Of a stretch of DNA of 64,000 nt, positions 8,673-18,109 are shown piece by piece. The notes below the pieces were generated by a model that saw nothing but the letters and a program-made list of their open reading frames with translations, made no database searches and was not told the DNA's origin. How positions within the stretch are numbered: the stretch's first letter is position 1; every line of letters starts with the position of its first letter. Position numbers and translations under genes: made by a program. The stretch is from Cerasicoccus sp. TK19100 (GTDB taxonomy: Bacteria > Verrucomicrobiota > Verrucomicrobiia > Opitutales > Cerasicoccaceae). The stretch is taken from NCBI RefSeq assembly GCF_027257155.1, contig NZ_JAPWDU010000007.1, positions 1 to 64,000 on the forward strand. The letters run 5' to 3'.

Positions 8673-9047
8673 TTACATCTCCGCCCATTCGCGGGCACGC
8701 TCGATATCCTCGAAGATGCCGAATCGCCAGGTAGTTTTCAGGCTTTTGGACACGGTGATGTATTTTTCGATGGCCAGTGTCATATCGGGGTGCGTGGAGA
8801 CGAAGGCCAACTTGATCTGCGGGTTGGAGCGGCTGGCGCCGAGATCGTAGGCAGCGGTACGGCTCATGTCGTGGACGGAAATGTCCACCTCGGTCACTTG
8901 GCTGCAGTCGATTATTTGATACCGGGCGGTGTCACTGCGGGGATCGCTGAAAAAGCGCTGGTTGGCCTGGTCGATTTCATCGCCAGTGATCAGGCCGGAA
9001 TGCTCAAGCAAGAAGCCTGCTGGCTCCCATGACGTGCGGTAGGGCAT
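8673..9047 (-). CDS. Conserved hypothetical, SpoIIAA/STAS-like fold
   Basis: A 124-residue protein starting MPYRTSWEPAGFLLEHSG. Alternating strands and helices with YQIIDCSQVTEVDIS and IKLAFVSTHPDM recall the SpoIIAA-like/STAS sheet-helix pattern found in small stand-alone bacterial proteins. I see no catalytic motif and no signal peptide, so it is probably cytoplasmic. It stands alone with about 100 bp of non-coding DNA on each side. The fold assignment is only by pattern. Confidence 0.6.
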   Translation of the reverse strand: MPYRTSWEPAGFLLEHSGLITGDEIDQANQRFFSDPRSDTARYQIIDCSQVTEVDISVHDMSRTAAYDLGASRSNPQIKLAFVSTHPDMTLAIEKYITVSKSLKTTWRFGIFEDIERAREWAEM

Positions 9048-9143
9048 GTAAATTAAATGACTTACCGAATCGCTTTAATCAATCCTACATATGGGTCTAA
9101 AACCGACCTATTTTACGGGAAAATACACTGGCCATAAATGATA

Positions 9144-9179
9144 AAAGCGTCGCAACACGCTGAGGCGTTGCGACGCTTT
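9144..9179 (-). terminator. Terminator hairpin after tpiA
   Basis: AAAGCGTCGCAAC and GTTGCGACGCTTT form a perfect 13-bp stem around a 10-base loop, 27 bp beyond the tpiA stop. Read on the minus strand the stem ends in CTTT and is followed by TATCATTT, a moderate T-rich tail, so it fits termination of the pgk-tpiA transcript. Confidence 0.7.
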
Positions 9180-9205
9180 GAAAGAAGATTGGCTGTTGGG
9201 CTGGC

Positions 9206-9985
9206 TTAGGCGCTGGCCTTGGCTGCCGACTCAACGAGCTTGACGAAGGACTTCGCGTCGAGCGAAGCACCACCGATCAGGCCGCCGTCGATGTCTTCCT
9301 TGGCCAGAAGACCGTCTGCATTTTCGGGCTTCATGGAGCCGCCGTAAAGGATGCGGATCTTGTCGCCGGTGGCCTTGCCGAAGCGGTCACGAAGCAGCAC
9401 GCGGATTGCGGCGTGGACTTCCTGCGCCATTTCGGGCGTGGCAGTCTTGCCGGTGCCGATGGCCCAGACGGGCTCATAGGCGATGACCACCTGATCGGCC
9501 TTGTCCTCGGGGACGTTGACCAAGCCGCCGAGCAGCTGGGTTTCCACGACCTTGAGGGTGTCGCCAGACTCACGCTCTTCGAGCTTTTCGCCCACGCAGA
9601 GGATCGGCTTGAGGTTGCTTTCGAGAGCGGCGAGGACTTTTTCGTTAATTTCCTCGTCGGACTCGCTGAAGTATTCGCGGCGCTCGCTGTGGCCGAGGAT
9701 CACGAAGTTTACATAGAGCTGGCGCAGCATCGCGGCGGAGATTTCGCCGGTGTAGGCACCGCTGGCCTTGGCGTGCATGTTTTGCGCGCCGAGCTGGACG
9801 TTGCTGCTTTCGGCCAACACCTTGGCGCCGGTTTCCAGCGAGGTGTATGGCGGGCAGACGACGACGCTGACGCCGTTTTTGTCACCCAGTTCGAGGAGGA
9901 TCGCTTTGATCAATTCTTCGGCATCGGCCGAAGTCTTGTTCATCTTCCAGTTGCCTGCGATCAGGTATTTTCGGTTGTTCGACAT
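9206..9985 (-). CDS. tpiA: Triosephosphate isomerase
   Basis: A 259-residue TIM barrel enzyme interconverting dihydroxyacetone phosphate and glyceraldehyde 3-phosphate. Seen: LIAGNWKMNKT (N and K of the active site), LGHSERREY with catalytic histidine, VIAYEPVWAIGTGKTA with the catalytic glutamate and start of loop 6, and RILYGGSMKPEN plus DGGLIGGASL as the phosphate-binding parts. I start at MSNNRK (9985), 10 bp after the pgk stop; the longer frame overlaps pgk. It is the second gene of a pgk-tpiA glycolytic operon with a terminator hairpin after it. Confidence 0.97.
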   Translation of the reverse strand: MSNNRKYLIAGNWKMNKTSADAEELIKAILLELGDKNGVSVVVCPPYTSLETGAKVLAESSNVQLGAQNMHAKASGAYTGEISAAMLRQLYVNFVILGHSERREYFSESDEEINEKVLAALESNLKPILCVGEKLEERESGDTLKVVETQLLGGLVNVPEDKADQVVIAYEPVWAIGTGKTATPEMAQEVHAAIRVLLRDRFGKATGDKIRILYGGSMKPENADGLLAKEDIDGGLIGGASLDAKSFVKLVESAAKASA

Positions 9986-9995
9986 GATTGGTAAA

Positions 9996-11195
9996 TTACT
10001 TGGTTTCGAGTGCGGCAACGCCCGGCAGGGTCTTGCCTTCGAGGAACTCCAGCGACGCGCCGCCACCGGTGCTGATGAAGCTGACGTTGTCGCCCTGGCC
10101 GCTCTTCTTGATGGCCTTCACGGAGTCGCCGCCACCAATGATGGAGCAGCAGTCTGCCTGGGCAACCGCCTCAGCGATGGCGAAGGTGCCTTGGGCGCAG
10201 GCCTTGATCTCAAAGACGCCCATCGGGCCATTCCAGAGAACGGTCTTGGCGCTCTTCACGGCTTCTTCGTAAAGCTTGATGGTGTCCGGGCCGATGTCGA
10301 CGCCTTCCCAGCCGTCTTCGATGTCGCCGGAGATGACCTTCACTTCGCCAACCGAACCCGCACCGAAGTCGAGCTTGTTGGTGATCAGGTTGTCAATCGG
10401 CAGGAGGAGCTTTACGCCTTTGGCCTCGGCCTTGGCCATGGCTTCCTTGGCGGTCTCGACCTTGTCGGGCTCGGAGAGGGAATCGCCGACCTTTTTACCG
10501 TTGGCCAGGGCAAAGGTGTAGGCCATGGCACCGCCGATCAGCATGGTGTCGCACTTGTCCAGCAGGCTGTCGATGACGGTGATCTTGTCGGAAACTTTCG
10601 CGCCGCCGAGGATGACGACAAAGGGACGCTCCGGCGTGGAAGTCTTTTCGCCGAGGTATTCTAACTCCTTTTCGATGAGGAAGCCGGCGACCTTGGTGTC
10701 GACGAGTTGCGCAACGCCCTCAGTGGAGGCGTGGGCGCGGTGAGCGGTGCCAAAGGCGTCGTTGACATAGGCGTCGGCGACGGCGGCGAGCTCCTTGGCG
10801 AATGCCGGGTCGTTCTTTTCTTCGCCCGGGTAGTAGCGGACGTTTTCGAGGAGGACGACGTCGCCGTCGCTCATGGCGTCGACCGCGGACTTCACGGATT
10901 CGCCGATGCAGTCCTCAACAAACTTCACGGGCTGGCCAAGCTGGTTGGCGAGTTCCACGGCGACGGGTGCCAGCGTGAACTTCGGATTCTTCTCACCCTT
11001 CGGGCGACCCAGGTGGGAGCACAGGATGACCTTCGCGCCTTGGGCGGCGAGGTGCTTAATGGTCGGCAGGGCGCCAACAATGCGGGTGTCGTCGGAGATC
11101 TTGCCTTCCGCGTCGAACGGAACGTTGAAGTCGCAGCGCACGAGCACGCGCTTACCGGCGAGATTGACGTCTTGTACAGTCTTTACAGTGGCCAT
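9996..11195 (-). CDS. pgk: Phosphoglycerate kinase
   Basis: A 399-residue enzyme of glycolysis and gluconeogenesis transferring phosphate between 1,3-bisphosphoglycerate and ADP. Seen: [12 protein letters not shown] (substrate loop), [42 protein letters not shown] and GGGDSVKAI with [13 protein letters not shown] at the C terminus. Start MATVKT at 11195; the longer frame adds residues absent from the family. Paired with tpiA, with gap absent from this cluster. Confidence 0.97.
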   Translation of the reverse strand: MATVKTVQDVNLAGKRVLVRCDFNVPFDAEGKISDDTRIVGALPTIKHLAAQGAKVILCSHLGRPKGEKNPKFTLAPVAVELANQLGQPVKFVEDCIGESVKSAVDAMSDGDVVLLENVRYYPGEEKNDPAFAKELAAVADAYVNDAFGTAHRAHASTEGVAQLVDTKVAGFLIEKELEYLGEKTSTPERPFVVILGGAKVSDKITVIDSLLDKCDTMLIGGAMAYTFALANGKKVGDSLSEPDKVETAKEAMAKAEAKGVKLLLPIDNLITNKLDFGAGSVGEVKVISGDIEDGWEGVDIGPDTIKLYEEAVKSAKTVLWNGPMGVFEIKACAQGTFAIAEAVAQADCCSIIGGGDSVKAIKKSGQGDNVSFISTGGGASLEFLEGKTLPGVAALETK

Positions 11196-11291
11196 AGGGC
11201 GAACGATTCTCGGCACCCCCGCCGCTCCTGCAAGACGAAACTTAGCCCAGACGCGTTAACTTTGCGCGACTTACCGGGCTTTTTAGCAGCG

Positions 11292-11753
11292 CTAATCTGC
11301 TGGTGTTTTGCGAAAAGCATTTGCCGTGTTCGCGTAATCGATGCCTTTCAGTTTTTTGAGCTTTTTGTCATCTCGCGCGACGAATTGCTCAATCGAGGCA
11401 TTGAATTGCTTCAACTCTTCGCCATGGAGGCCTCCCAGGAAGCCACTGGATACGAAGACATTTGCGCCAGGAGGGAGTTCGTAATCGATCTTGTCCGCAA
11501 AAACTGAGTGCACATCAATTTCGAAGACGGTTTTCTTTGTGCTGCTGCGATCCTGGGTGACGATACGGATTGAATTACTGTTGGCATTTGGCGCGAGGCC
11601 GCCAGCGGCATGTAATAAATCCAGCAGCCCCTGAGTTTCGGATACGGAATGGATGCCTGGCTTGTTCACCAAGCCGTGGATTCCAACGTGGACCTCCGCC
11701 AAACAAACAACCGTGCTCAACAGGAACCATCCCAATGAGCAAGCGAGCTTCAT
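11292..11753 (-). CDS. Secreted SLBB-like domain protein
   Basis: A 153-residue protein with an N-terminal signal peptide (MKLACSLGWFLLSTVVCLAE). The segment VHVGIHGLVNKPGIHSVSE..LLDLLHAAGGLAPNANSNSIRIVTQD looks like a SLBB (soluble ligand-binding beta-grasp) unit of the kind in polysaccharide export proteins, followed by ELPPGANVFV. It is much shorter than Wza-type exporters and lacks the PES domain, so it may be a stand-alone glycan-binding protein. It follows tatA by 11 bp on the same strand. Confidence 0.7.
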   Translation of the reverse strand: MKLACSLGWFLLSTVVCLAEVHVGIHGLVNKPGIHSVSETQGLLDLLHAAGGLAPNANSNSIRIVTQDRSSTKKTVFEIDVHSVFADKIDYELPPGANVFVSSGFLGGLHGEELKQFNASIEQFVARDDKKLKKLKGIDYANTANAFRKTPAD

Positions 11754-11764
11754 TACGGCCGGTG

Positions 11765-12043
11765 CTAGATCTTGGCAGCTTCTTCGCCCTTGGTTTGGGC
11801 GGGCTGATTGGCGACAGGCTTCGGCTTGGCTTCGTCCTCTTCGTTGAGGGCCTGCTTGAAGGTGTCCTCGGCGCTTTTGGAGGCCTTCTTGAACTCCTTG
11901 ATCGCCTGACCGGCACCGCGGGCAAACTCCGGCAGCTTCTTACCGCCAAAAATGATCAACCCGAAGATGACCAACAGGGGGATTTCCCAACCCTGGAGGT
12001 TGCTCAGGAAGGCCACTGGCAGGCTGTTCAAAAACATGTTCAT
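11765..12043 (-). CDS. tatA: Twin-arginine translocase subunit TatA/TatE
   Basis: A 92-residue protein: short N-terminal transmembrane helix (WEIPLLVIFGLIIFGGKKLPEF), the FGxxKLP hinge, then an amphipathic helix (ARGAGQAIKEFKKASK) and an acidic, lysine/proline-rich tail. This is the TatA plan: it builds the pore for folded proteins with RR signal peptides. The DUF1501 protein at 61.7 kb carries such a signal. I use the ATG at 12043; an ATG at 12037 is also possible. No tatC is nearby. Confidence 0.88.
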   Translation of the reverse strand: MNMFLNSLPVAFLSNLQGWEIPLLVIFGLIIFGGKKLPEFARGAGQAIKEFKKASKSAEDTFKQALNEEDEAKPKPVANQPAQTKGEEAAKI

Positions 12044-12125
12044 CGTATTAATGTAACCCAACTTGGTGGGAAGTAAACCCTCAATTGGGCAGGTTTTTGG
12101 TGATCGTGGTTTACCAATGCTCTGC

Positions 12126-12845
12126 TTAGCGCAGGCGGAAAGTGATGGTCATATTTCCCTGCCAACCTTGAGGTGTAGGTCCAATTGGAGTCTGTGACTC
12201 CAGCAGTTTACGAATTGATTCGATGAAAGCAGGTGACGCATTTGAGCGTTTGACTTCAATTTTTCCAATGCTTCCATTGGGATAGACATAGAATTGAAAT
12301 TCAGCCCAAGTATTGCCGATATCCACCGGGCGGTTCCAGCTAAGCTCGATCGCGTTGCGCAGGCGAGTCTTGTAGTTCTCCACTAATGATGAATTGGCGG
12401 CCGCATTTGACGGCGCGACCGTCGTGGGCACGTCGATCTTGATGTTCGTATTTACGCTGGGGGCGACGGCGGTGCTGCGCGGCTTGGGTGGGGTGGGGGT
12501 TGCGTCGCGGCGGTCGACTTTTTTATCGAAATCGGCCAAGCTCATCATTTTTGGCTTTGGGGGCTCGGGCTTGGGGGTTGGCTTAGGCTCCACCTTGGGC
12601 TCCGGGATATTCACGTCCGGCAGCTGGCGATCTTGTATTTGGCGCACCTGCGGCTGCTCCAGCACGGGCTGCGGCGGTTGAGGCGATTCTGGCTGGGGCG
12701 TCTCGTCGGGGAGCGTAACCAGCTCCAGCACAACGGGTTGCTCTTCGGCCCTGAGTGGGTCGATAAAGATAAACAACGCCAGCAAACCAATTGCCGTGCA
12801 GTGCAGCACAACGGAGGTGATGAAGGCCTGTCGCTGATTGGTCAT
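12126..12845 (-). CDS. TonB-family energy transducer / TonB C-terminal protein
   Basis: A 239-residue protein with a cytoplasmic start (MTNQRQAF), one transmembrane helix (VVLHCTAIGLLALFIFID), a long proline-rich periplasmic spacer (repeated PQP, PEP, KPEP) and a C-terminal TonB-like domain ending GNMTITFRLR. TonB proteins carry proton-motive energy to outer-membrane receptors; the related TolA-like group has the same plan. No ExbB/ExbD lies adjacent. The ATG at 12845 is chosen because upstream in-frame residues carry no signal. Confidence 0.75.
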   Translation of the reverse strand: MTNQRQAFITSVVLHCTAIGLLALFIFIDPLRAEEQPVVLELVTLPDETPQPESPQPPQPVLEQPQVRQIQDRQLPDVNIPEPKVEPKPTPKPEPPKPKMMSLADFDKKVDRRDATPTPPKPRSTAVAPSVNTNIKIDVPTTVAPSNAAANSSLVENYKTRLRNAIELSWNRPVDIGNTWAEFQFYVYPNGSIGKIEVKRSNASPAFIESIRKLLESQTPIGPTPQGWQGNMTITFRLR

Positions 12846-13028
12846 ACCGGTCACTATAGTGGACCAATCATTGGGAAAAGAAAAGCGATCAATTGTTTCG
12901 CAATGATCAAAATTTGGCGTGCGTAATTTTTGCCCAATTATGCGCAAATAGTGCTATGGTGTAGTCTTGAGGGCGCAGCCTGGCTGTGGCTTAATGATCG
13001 TGTCCTTAAAGTTAATTCCCCTCACATC

Positions 13029-13871
13029 ATGAATACCTCTCTTAAAATTCTCCTTGGTGCCACGACTTTGACGGTGGCTTTAGCGACTTCTGCTCAGGCG
13101 CAAACGCTCATGCTGAACTTTCGCTCGTCAGGTGGCCCGACCGGCGCAAACCTAACCAATAGCCCGCTCCACACGAGCGAACCCTCTTTTACTGACACCT
13201 CTTGGAATAACATAAGCAACAGCGACGTTGGTTCCGGCCTCTTGTATGCTGATGGCACTGCGGCAACCGGTGTGGCTTTCGATCTCGGCATTGCTAATTT
13301 GGACGTCAGCACGACGGTGGATTTGGCTACCACGCCGACTTCTGCGAATAATCTGGGCCTTCAGGCGAATACCGGCGTTTACGAAGGGAATTCTGTGGGC
13401 ACGGGTGGTATTTTCAGCGGCAGCGGTCCCGACCGTAACCAAATTGGCCTTCAAGTGACTGGTCTTGCCGCTGGCACTTACGAAATTTACATTACCGGTC
13501 GTAACACCAACGGCCAGAGCACCGGTGAGCTTCTCTATTCCTACTATGCGGGAACGGGAGTCGCGGGCTCGAACTTCGACTTTTCCGGCTATGATAGCTC
13601 CAGCGTCAGCTTCATGGGTAGTGACCAGACCGCTGCATGGGTCGATGGTGGCAACTACGGTAAGATCACGATCACTCTCGCCGCTGGTGAAGCATTGAAC
13701 ATCGTTTCCAACGGTGATGGCGGCAAGGCAACGGGCTCGTCTTCCTTTGGCACCGCTAACCGCGGTTTCCTGAATTCGGTTCAAATATCCATGATTCCTG
13801 AGCCGCAGACCTGGGCATTGATCATTGGATTGGTCAGCTTGGGCGTGTTGGCGCTTCGTCGCCGCAAATAA
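13029..13871 (+). CDS. PEP-CTERM sorting domain protein
   Basis: A 280-residue exported protein: signal peptide (MNTSLKILLGATTLTVALATSAQA), a Gly/Ser/Thr/Asn-rich beta-type body, and a C-terminal exosortase signal IPEPQTWALIIGLVSLGVLA followed by LRRRK. Exosortase/PEP-CTERM systems in Verrucomicrobiota handle many extracellular proteins tied to exopolysaccharide. The body (residues about 40-245) is of the fibronectin/CBM-like Verrucomicrobial type with no enzyme motif. It is divergent from the TonB-like gene and followed by a hairpin and a sulfatase gene. Confidence 0.85.
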   Translation: MNTSLKILLGATTLTVALATSAQAQTLMLNFRSSGGPTGANLTNSPLHTSEPSFTDTSWNNISNSDVGSGLLYADGTAATGVAFDLGIANLDVSTTVDLATTPTSANNLGLQANTGVYEGNSVGTGGIFSGSGPDRNQIGLQVTGLAAGTYEIYITGRNTNGQSTGELLYSYYAGTGVAGSNFDFSGYDSSSVSFMGSDQTAAWVDGGNYGKITITLAAGEALNIVSNGDGGKATGSSSFGTANRGFLNSVQISMIPEPQTWALIIGLVSLGVLALRRRK

Positions 13872-13894
13872 ACTGAAAATCTATTTTTAAATTG

Positions 13895-13918
13895 GCGCCG
13901 TAGTCCCTGCTACGGCGC
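13895..13918 (+). terminator. Hairpin between PEP-CTERM and sulfatase genes
   Basis: GCGCCGTAG, six-base loop, CTACGGCGC: a perfect 9-bp stem 24 bp after the PEP-CTERM stop, followed by TTCCCC rather than a long T-run. It is either a weak terminator or an attenuator ahead of the sulfatase gene, whose start is only 12 bp away. Confidence 0.5.
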
Positions 13919-13929
13919 TTCCCCGTTAT

Positions 13930-16059
13930 ATGTCGCGATTTTTTCTACTCGCAATTATCTCGTTGTGCGTCGCAACGGTCGGGCGTGCTGAGGTTGACGC
14001 CCGGCCGAATATTTTAATTATTCTGGCCGACGATCTGGGCTACGAAGCGCTCGGCTGCTACGGCGGCTTAACTTATGAAACGCCGGAGCTCGACACCATG
14101 GCCGCCGACGGGCTGCGCTTTGCCTACGCCTACACGAGCCCCGTGTGCACGCCGACCCGCGTCAGCATGCATACCAGCCTTTACACCTTTGAGCACGGCC
14201 ACACGGGCGTCTTGCCGGTGCACAATGGCACCTCGGAGTTTGTGGACTTCAATGCGATGCCGACCTTTGCTCAACTGCTGCAAGCCGATGGTTACCAGAC
14301 CTCGACCACGGGAAAATGGCAGCTGGCGACGCTTACCGAGCACCCGAACCACATTGCCAACGCAGGCTTTGATTCGTGGTGTGTGTGGCAGATTTGGGAC
14401 GGCTCCGCCAAAACCGAGCGTTTCTGGGACCCTTATTTGAACCGCGACGGTGTGGTGATGACCGGTATCGAAGACCGCTTCGGACCCGATGTCCTCGTTG
14501 ACTACGTAAAGGTGCGGATGGCTACGGCGACTGCCGACGGCGAGCCCTTCATGATCGTGCACAACGAGATGCTCCCGCACAGCCCGCTAGTCAACACACC
14601 AGCCGGTGGCGGTGCTTCGCTGGCCAATATGGTCAACTACATGGACTTTCTCGTTGGCGAGTTGCTCGACGAGGTGGAGGCGCTCGGCATCCGCGAGAAC
14701 ACCTACGTCATTTTCATTGGTGATAACGGCACGGATACCGGGGCCGTTCGCGAGACCACGGACGGCGAGGTGACCGATGGCAAGCGGGACTTGAGCGACG
14801 GGGGCACCCACGTGCCCTTCATTGTCTGGGGGCCGTCCAGTGTGCCCGTTGGTGTGAGTAACGACTTGATCGACATTACCGATGTTTTTCCGACGGTTTG
14901 CTCGCTGGCGGGGGTCGCGATCCCGGAAACCATTGAATATCGCGGGACGAGTTTTGTGCCGCAGCTTGAGGGCCGCCCCGGTATGCCGCGCAAGTGGGTC
15001 CACCAGGGCATCAACAGCGTGCAGTCGCTGTTCAATGGTCAGTTCCGACTCAACTCCAATGGCAAGCTCTACGATGCGCGTAATCTGCCCGCGGAGCCGG
15101 AGGTAATCACGCCCACACCCGAGAGCGAGGAAGCCCGGGAGGAGCTGCAAAAGGTTTTCGATTTCTTGCAGGGAAACTTGTCTATCCCGAGCGGTGAGAC
15201 CGGTGGCAGCAATGGCCAGGTAATCGACAACGACGACTCACTGCAGGTAACCGTGGTGGGCGAGTGGAAAAATTCCTCCGCGAGCTCAGGCTTCATTGGC
15301 TCGGATTACATTCACGATCTCAACGCAGGGCAGGGGACGAAATCCGTGACCTTTGCCTACACCGCTGCGGAGACCGGCGAGCATACGATCGACCTCTACT
15401 GGAGCGCGCTCTCCAACCGTGCAAGCAATGCTCCGGTGTCGGTCATTACACCGGCGGGTACGACGGAATTTACCGTGAATCAACGTTTGGACGGCGGTCA
15501 ATGGAACGAGTTGACCACGGTCCAGCTCAATGCGGGCGATAGCCTCCAGGTGCGGATCCACAACACCGACGCCAATGGCTACGTGATCGCTGACGCCGTG
15601 CGCATTACTGCTGCTGGCGAGGTGCCGCCGGACCTGACTGCTCTTTATGAATGGCGCGCGTTTAACTTCGAAAACGCTGCGCTGGAGGACTCTGGCCAGG
15701 AACTTGGTGTTTGGGGTGATGCTGCCGATCCCGATGGCGACGGCTATTCTAACCTCCTGGAATATGCGTTAGGCGGGGACCCTTTTCAGAGCGCGCCCTT
15801 GGGGCTGCTGGACTTTTCCTTTGCCGATGGTGTGCCGTCATTTCGGCTGATCCAGCGCACGGGTAGCGACTGGCTAAGTATTGCCGCCGAGTATTCGCCG
15901 ACCCTGGGCGACGATTGGTCCCCCGTGCAAACGCTGCTCACGAGGTCCGACGCGCGCCCGCTCAACCGGAGTTACTCCGAAGTTACCTACACCTTTACCG
16001 CCGGAGGCCCTGTGCCAAATCCGGTTTTTTTTCGCGTGAATGCTGAGTTGGTGGAGTAG
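13930..16059 (+). CDS. Secreted type I sulfatase with C-terminal golvesin-like domain
   Basis: A 709-residue exported formylglycine sulfatase. Signal peptide (residues 1-20), RPNILIILADDLGYEALG (metal-binding D34, D35), and CTPTR at 73-77, whose Cys would be converted to formylglycine. HNEMLPHSPL and FIGDNGTDTGA supply further active-site residues. After about residue 400 a beta-rich segment (VTVVGEWKNSS...VIADAVRI) resembles the golvesin/Xly carbohydrate-binding C domain. Then comes a calcium-loop-like DPDGDGYSNLLEYALGGDP and a final beta domain. It likely desulfates algal or animal polysaccharides outside the cell. Its start is 58 bp after the PEP-CTERM gene. No maturase gene is nearby. Confidence 0.9.
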   Translation: MSRFFLLAIISLCVATVGRAEVDARPNILIILADDLGYEALGCYGGLTYETPELDTMAADGLRFAYAYTSPVCTPTRVSMHTSLYTFEHGHTGVLPVHNGTSEFVDFNAMPTFAQLLQADGYQTSTTGKWQLATLTEHPNHIANAGFDSWCVWQIWDGSAKTERFWDPYLNRDGVVMTGIEDRFGPDVLVDYVKVRMATATADGEPFMIVHNEMLPHSPLVNTPAGGGASLANMVNYMDFLVGELLDEVEALGIRENTYVIFIGDNGTDTGAVRETTDGEVTDGKRDLSDGGTHVPFIVWGPSSVPVGVSNDLIDITDVFPTVCSLAGVAIPETIEYRGTSFVPQLEGRPGMPRKWVHQGINSVQSLFNGQFRLNSNGKLYDARNLPAEPEVITPTPESEEAREELQKVFDFLQGNLSIPSGETGGSNGQVIDNDDSLQVTVVGEWKNSSASSGFIGSDYIHDLNAGQGTKSVTFAYTAAETGEHTIDLYWSALSNRASNAPVSVITPAGTTEFTVNQRLDGGQWNELTTVQLNAGDSLQVRIHNTDANGYVIADAVRITAAGEVPPDLTALYEWRAFNFENAALEDSGQELGVWGDAADPDGDGYSNLLEYALGGDPFQSAPLGLLDFSFADGVPSFRLIQRTGSDWLSIAAEYSPTLGDDWSPVQTLLTRSDARPLNRSYSEVTYTFTAGGPVPNPVFFRVNAELVE

Positions 16060-16115
16060 GATTTAAGGCAAAGATTTGCCTTTGGCTGGGCGCTTGCTTG
16101 GTTCAAGATGCCCGC

Positions 16116-16814
16116 ATGATGCCCGAATCCAAAAGCCCTTGGCGGCAAGCCTTGTTGGCAGCCTACCTGCGCCGGAAATACCGGCAGCGGTTTTACGCTG
16201 TGCGCGTGGGCGGGTTCGAGGGTTGGCAGGACTGGCTGGCCTCCACCGCACCGTATCCGCTGGTGCTTTTTGGCAACCACCAGACGTGGTGGGACGGCTT
16301 GCTGGACTTTTCGCTAACGCGGGAGTTCGGCATGGATCAGCGCTTGATGATGGAGGCCCGAAACCTCGCGCAGTTCCCCTTTTTCCAGAAATGTGGGGTG
16401 TTTGGGGTGAATCTGGAATCCGCGCGCGACCGCGGCGAGGGCTTGCTGCACGCTGTGCGTATCTTAAATGAGGGCGGGTCCCGGCGCTGCCTGATTATTT
16501 ACCCGCAGGGCCGGCTGGTTCCGGACTGGGAGAACGTTCCGCTGCAGCCGGGCTTGGAGGCGATCTTTAAACGTGCGCCGCAGGCGACCGGCCTGCCGGT
16601 GTGGCGCAAGATTCACCACGGCAAGCATGAGTTGCCGGAGGTGGAAATCCAGCTCGGTGAACCGATTTTGCCTGGCACATCTCCGAGCCTGATCGATCTG
16701 GAGGAATCGCTGCAAAAAACACGCGATGCCTTAATTCTCCGTCTAAATGAAGTAAACGTTATAGCTGAATATACTCTCTCGCGTTGCTCAAAGTCCTTAC
16801 GTGGAGAAACTTAG
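16116..16814 (+). CDS. PlsC-like 1-acylglycerol-phosphate acyltransferase family protein
   Basis: A 232-residue protein with the acyltransferase NHQTWWDG motif (HX4D, the catalytic pair), an EARN..FPFFQKCGVFGVN second block, and YPQGRL as the third block (usual consensus FPEGTR). A basic, slightly hydrophobic N terminus suggests membrane association. Substrate could be lysophosphatidate or another lipid. Two adjacent ATGs (16116 and 16119) can serve; the frame opens with a TTG at 16098. Alone between the sulfatase and a membrane protein. Confidence 0.8.
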   Translation: MMPESKSPWRQALLAAYLRRKYRQRFYAVRVGGFEGWQDWLASTAPYPLVLFGNHQTWWDGLLDFSLTREFGMDQRLMMEARNLAQFPFFQKCGVFGVNLESARDRGEGLLHAVRILNEGGSRRCLIIYPQGRLVPDWENVPLQPGLEAIFKRAPQATGLPVWRKIHHGKHELPEVEIQLGEPILPGTSPSLIDLEESLQKTRDALILRLNEVNVIAEYTLSRCSKSLRGET

Positions 16815-16909
16815 GGATGTGCGGATATCACCTATGATGAGTTGAGGATTTTTCTTTACGGGTGGGCTTGATCTAACGATGATCATCGGTCCAACTCGTA
16901 TAACCACCC

Positions 16910-18064
16910 ATGTCAGAGAAATCAACCCTCGTCGAAAAGCTACCACCCATAGCTAAGGCGGATAGCCCATCTGCGCCCGTCACTCCGGCACCAACGCCCG
17001 CACCCACCACGGTTGCGAAGCCTGCTCCAGTTGCGAAGCCTGCGCCTGTCGCGGCGAAGACAACTGTGGCCAGCAAGCCGGCCGAGGTGGCGAAACCCGC
17101 CGCCAAGCCTGCCGCGCAATCTGAGGCTAAGGAGCAGGAGGACGTTACCGCAGTCACTGCAGTGGAAGACGCGCCGCCGCCGAGCATCACCTCGACGCCG
17201 ATCCAGCACGTCACATACTATTCTTTCCTCGGGGACGCCTTGATCTGGGGCTGCATCGGGCTGTTTCTTTTTGGCAAAGCCTTTAAGGACAAGGCCAAGG
17301 TGCGTTTCGTTTCCATGGCTACCTATGGCGGCCTGCTGGTCGCGGTTGGCTTCATGTTTTTCGTGCTGAGTAAGACCTATGCGGCTTCCGTGCGCGGTGA
17401 GGTGCCAGAGCCCGGTTTGGGCCTGCGCGGCTTCTGTTGGGCGGTTTTTGCTCCGGTGCTTTTCTACGTCCTTTCCCGCATCATCAAGGTGCCCGCACAG
17501 GAGAAGAAGCTTTACCTGACGATGTTTGGCCTCGGCTCAGGCATTTTCCTGTTTATCGGCCTTTCGCAGCTCGTGAACGGTCGCATGGAGCAGCTCGGTC
17601 TGTCGGTGTTTCCCTTCCTGTTTTCCGCGAGCCTCACGATGTTGCTTTTCTCTACCTTGGGCAAAGGTGCCAGCGCATTGCGCGGCAAGCTCAAGCAGGG
17701 CATGTCGATCATCGTCTTTATGATTATCGGCGGTTGGTTCCTTTACCCGGTGATTAACCTGCTCTCGCACCTGACGGATAACATGACCCTTTACAACCTG
17801 TCGCTCAACGTGATCGATTTTGTGCTGCTGGCGGGCATTACCTTCGGCCTGTGGGAGTCTGTTTCCTCGCGCACGGACCGCATCCTTTTCAATCCGTCAT
17901 TTGGTAAAGGCAAGAAGGCCTCGAAATCGCCGTTTGTTGCCGAAGAGCCCAAGGCAGACAGCGAGCCTGACCTCGTGGTGACGCGCGATAACAAGCCCGC
18001 GCCGCCGCAGAACAAGCCGTCCTTCAAGCGCCCGAATCGCCCGAACGAATTCAGCAATAACTAG
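16910..18064 (+). CDS. Membrane protein with Ala/Pro/Lys-rich cytoplasmic N terminus
   Basis: A 384-residue protein. Residues 1-95 are low-complexity (repeated PAPT, PVAKPA, AAKP). Then come about eight hydrophobic helices beginning near SFLGDALIWGCIGLFLFG and running to VLLAGITFGLWESV, followed by a basic, proline-rich cytoplasmic tail ending NRPNEFSNN. I recognise no family. It may be an integral scaffold or transporter-like protein. Start ATG at 16910; no strong ribosome site is visible. Confidence 0.75.
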   Translation: MSEKSTLVEKLPPIAKADSPSAPVTPAPTPAPTTVAKPAPVAKPAPVAAKTTVASKPAEVAKPAAKPAAQSEAKEQEDVTAVTAVEDAPPPSITSTPIQHVTYYSFLGDALIWGCIGLFLFGKAFKDKAKVRFVSMATYGGLLVAVGFMFFVLSKTYAASVRGEVPEPGLGLRGFCWAVFAPVLFYVLSRIIKVPAQEKKLYLTMFGLGSGIFLFIGLSQLVNGRMEQLGLSVFPFLFSASLTMLLFSTLGKGASALRGKLKQGMSIIVFMIIGGWFLYPVINLLSHLTDNMTLYNLSLNVIDFVLLAGITFGLWESVSSRTDRILFNPSFGKGKKASKSPFVAEEPKADSEPDLVVTRDNKPAPPQNKPSFKRPNRPNEFSNN

Positions 18065-18109
18065 CGCCTAAGGTTGACCCTGCCCATGGCTTCCGCGTAA
18101 TTGCGCGGC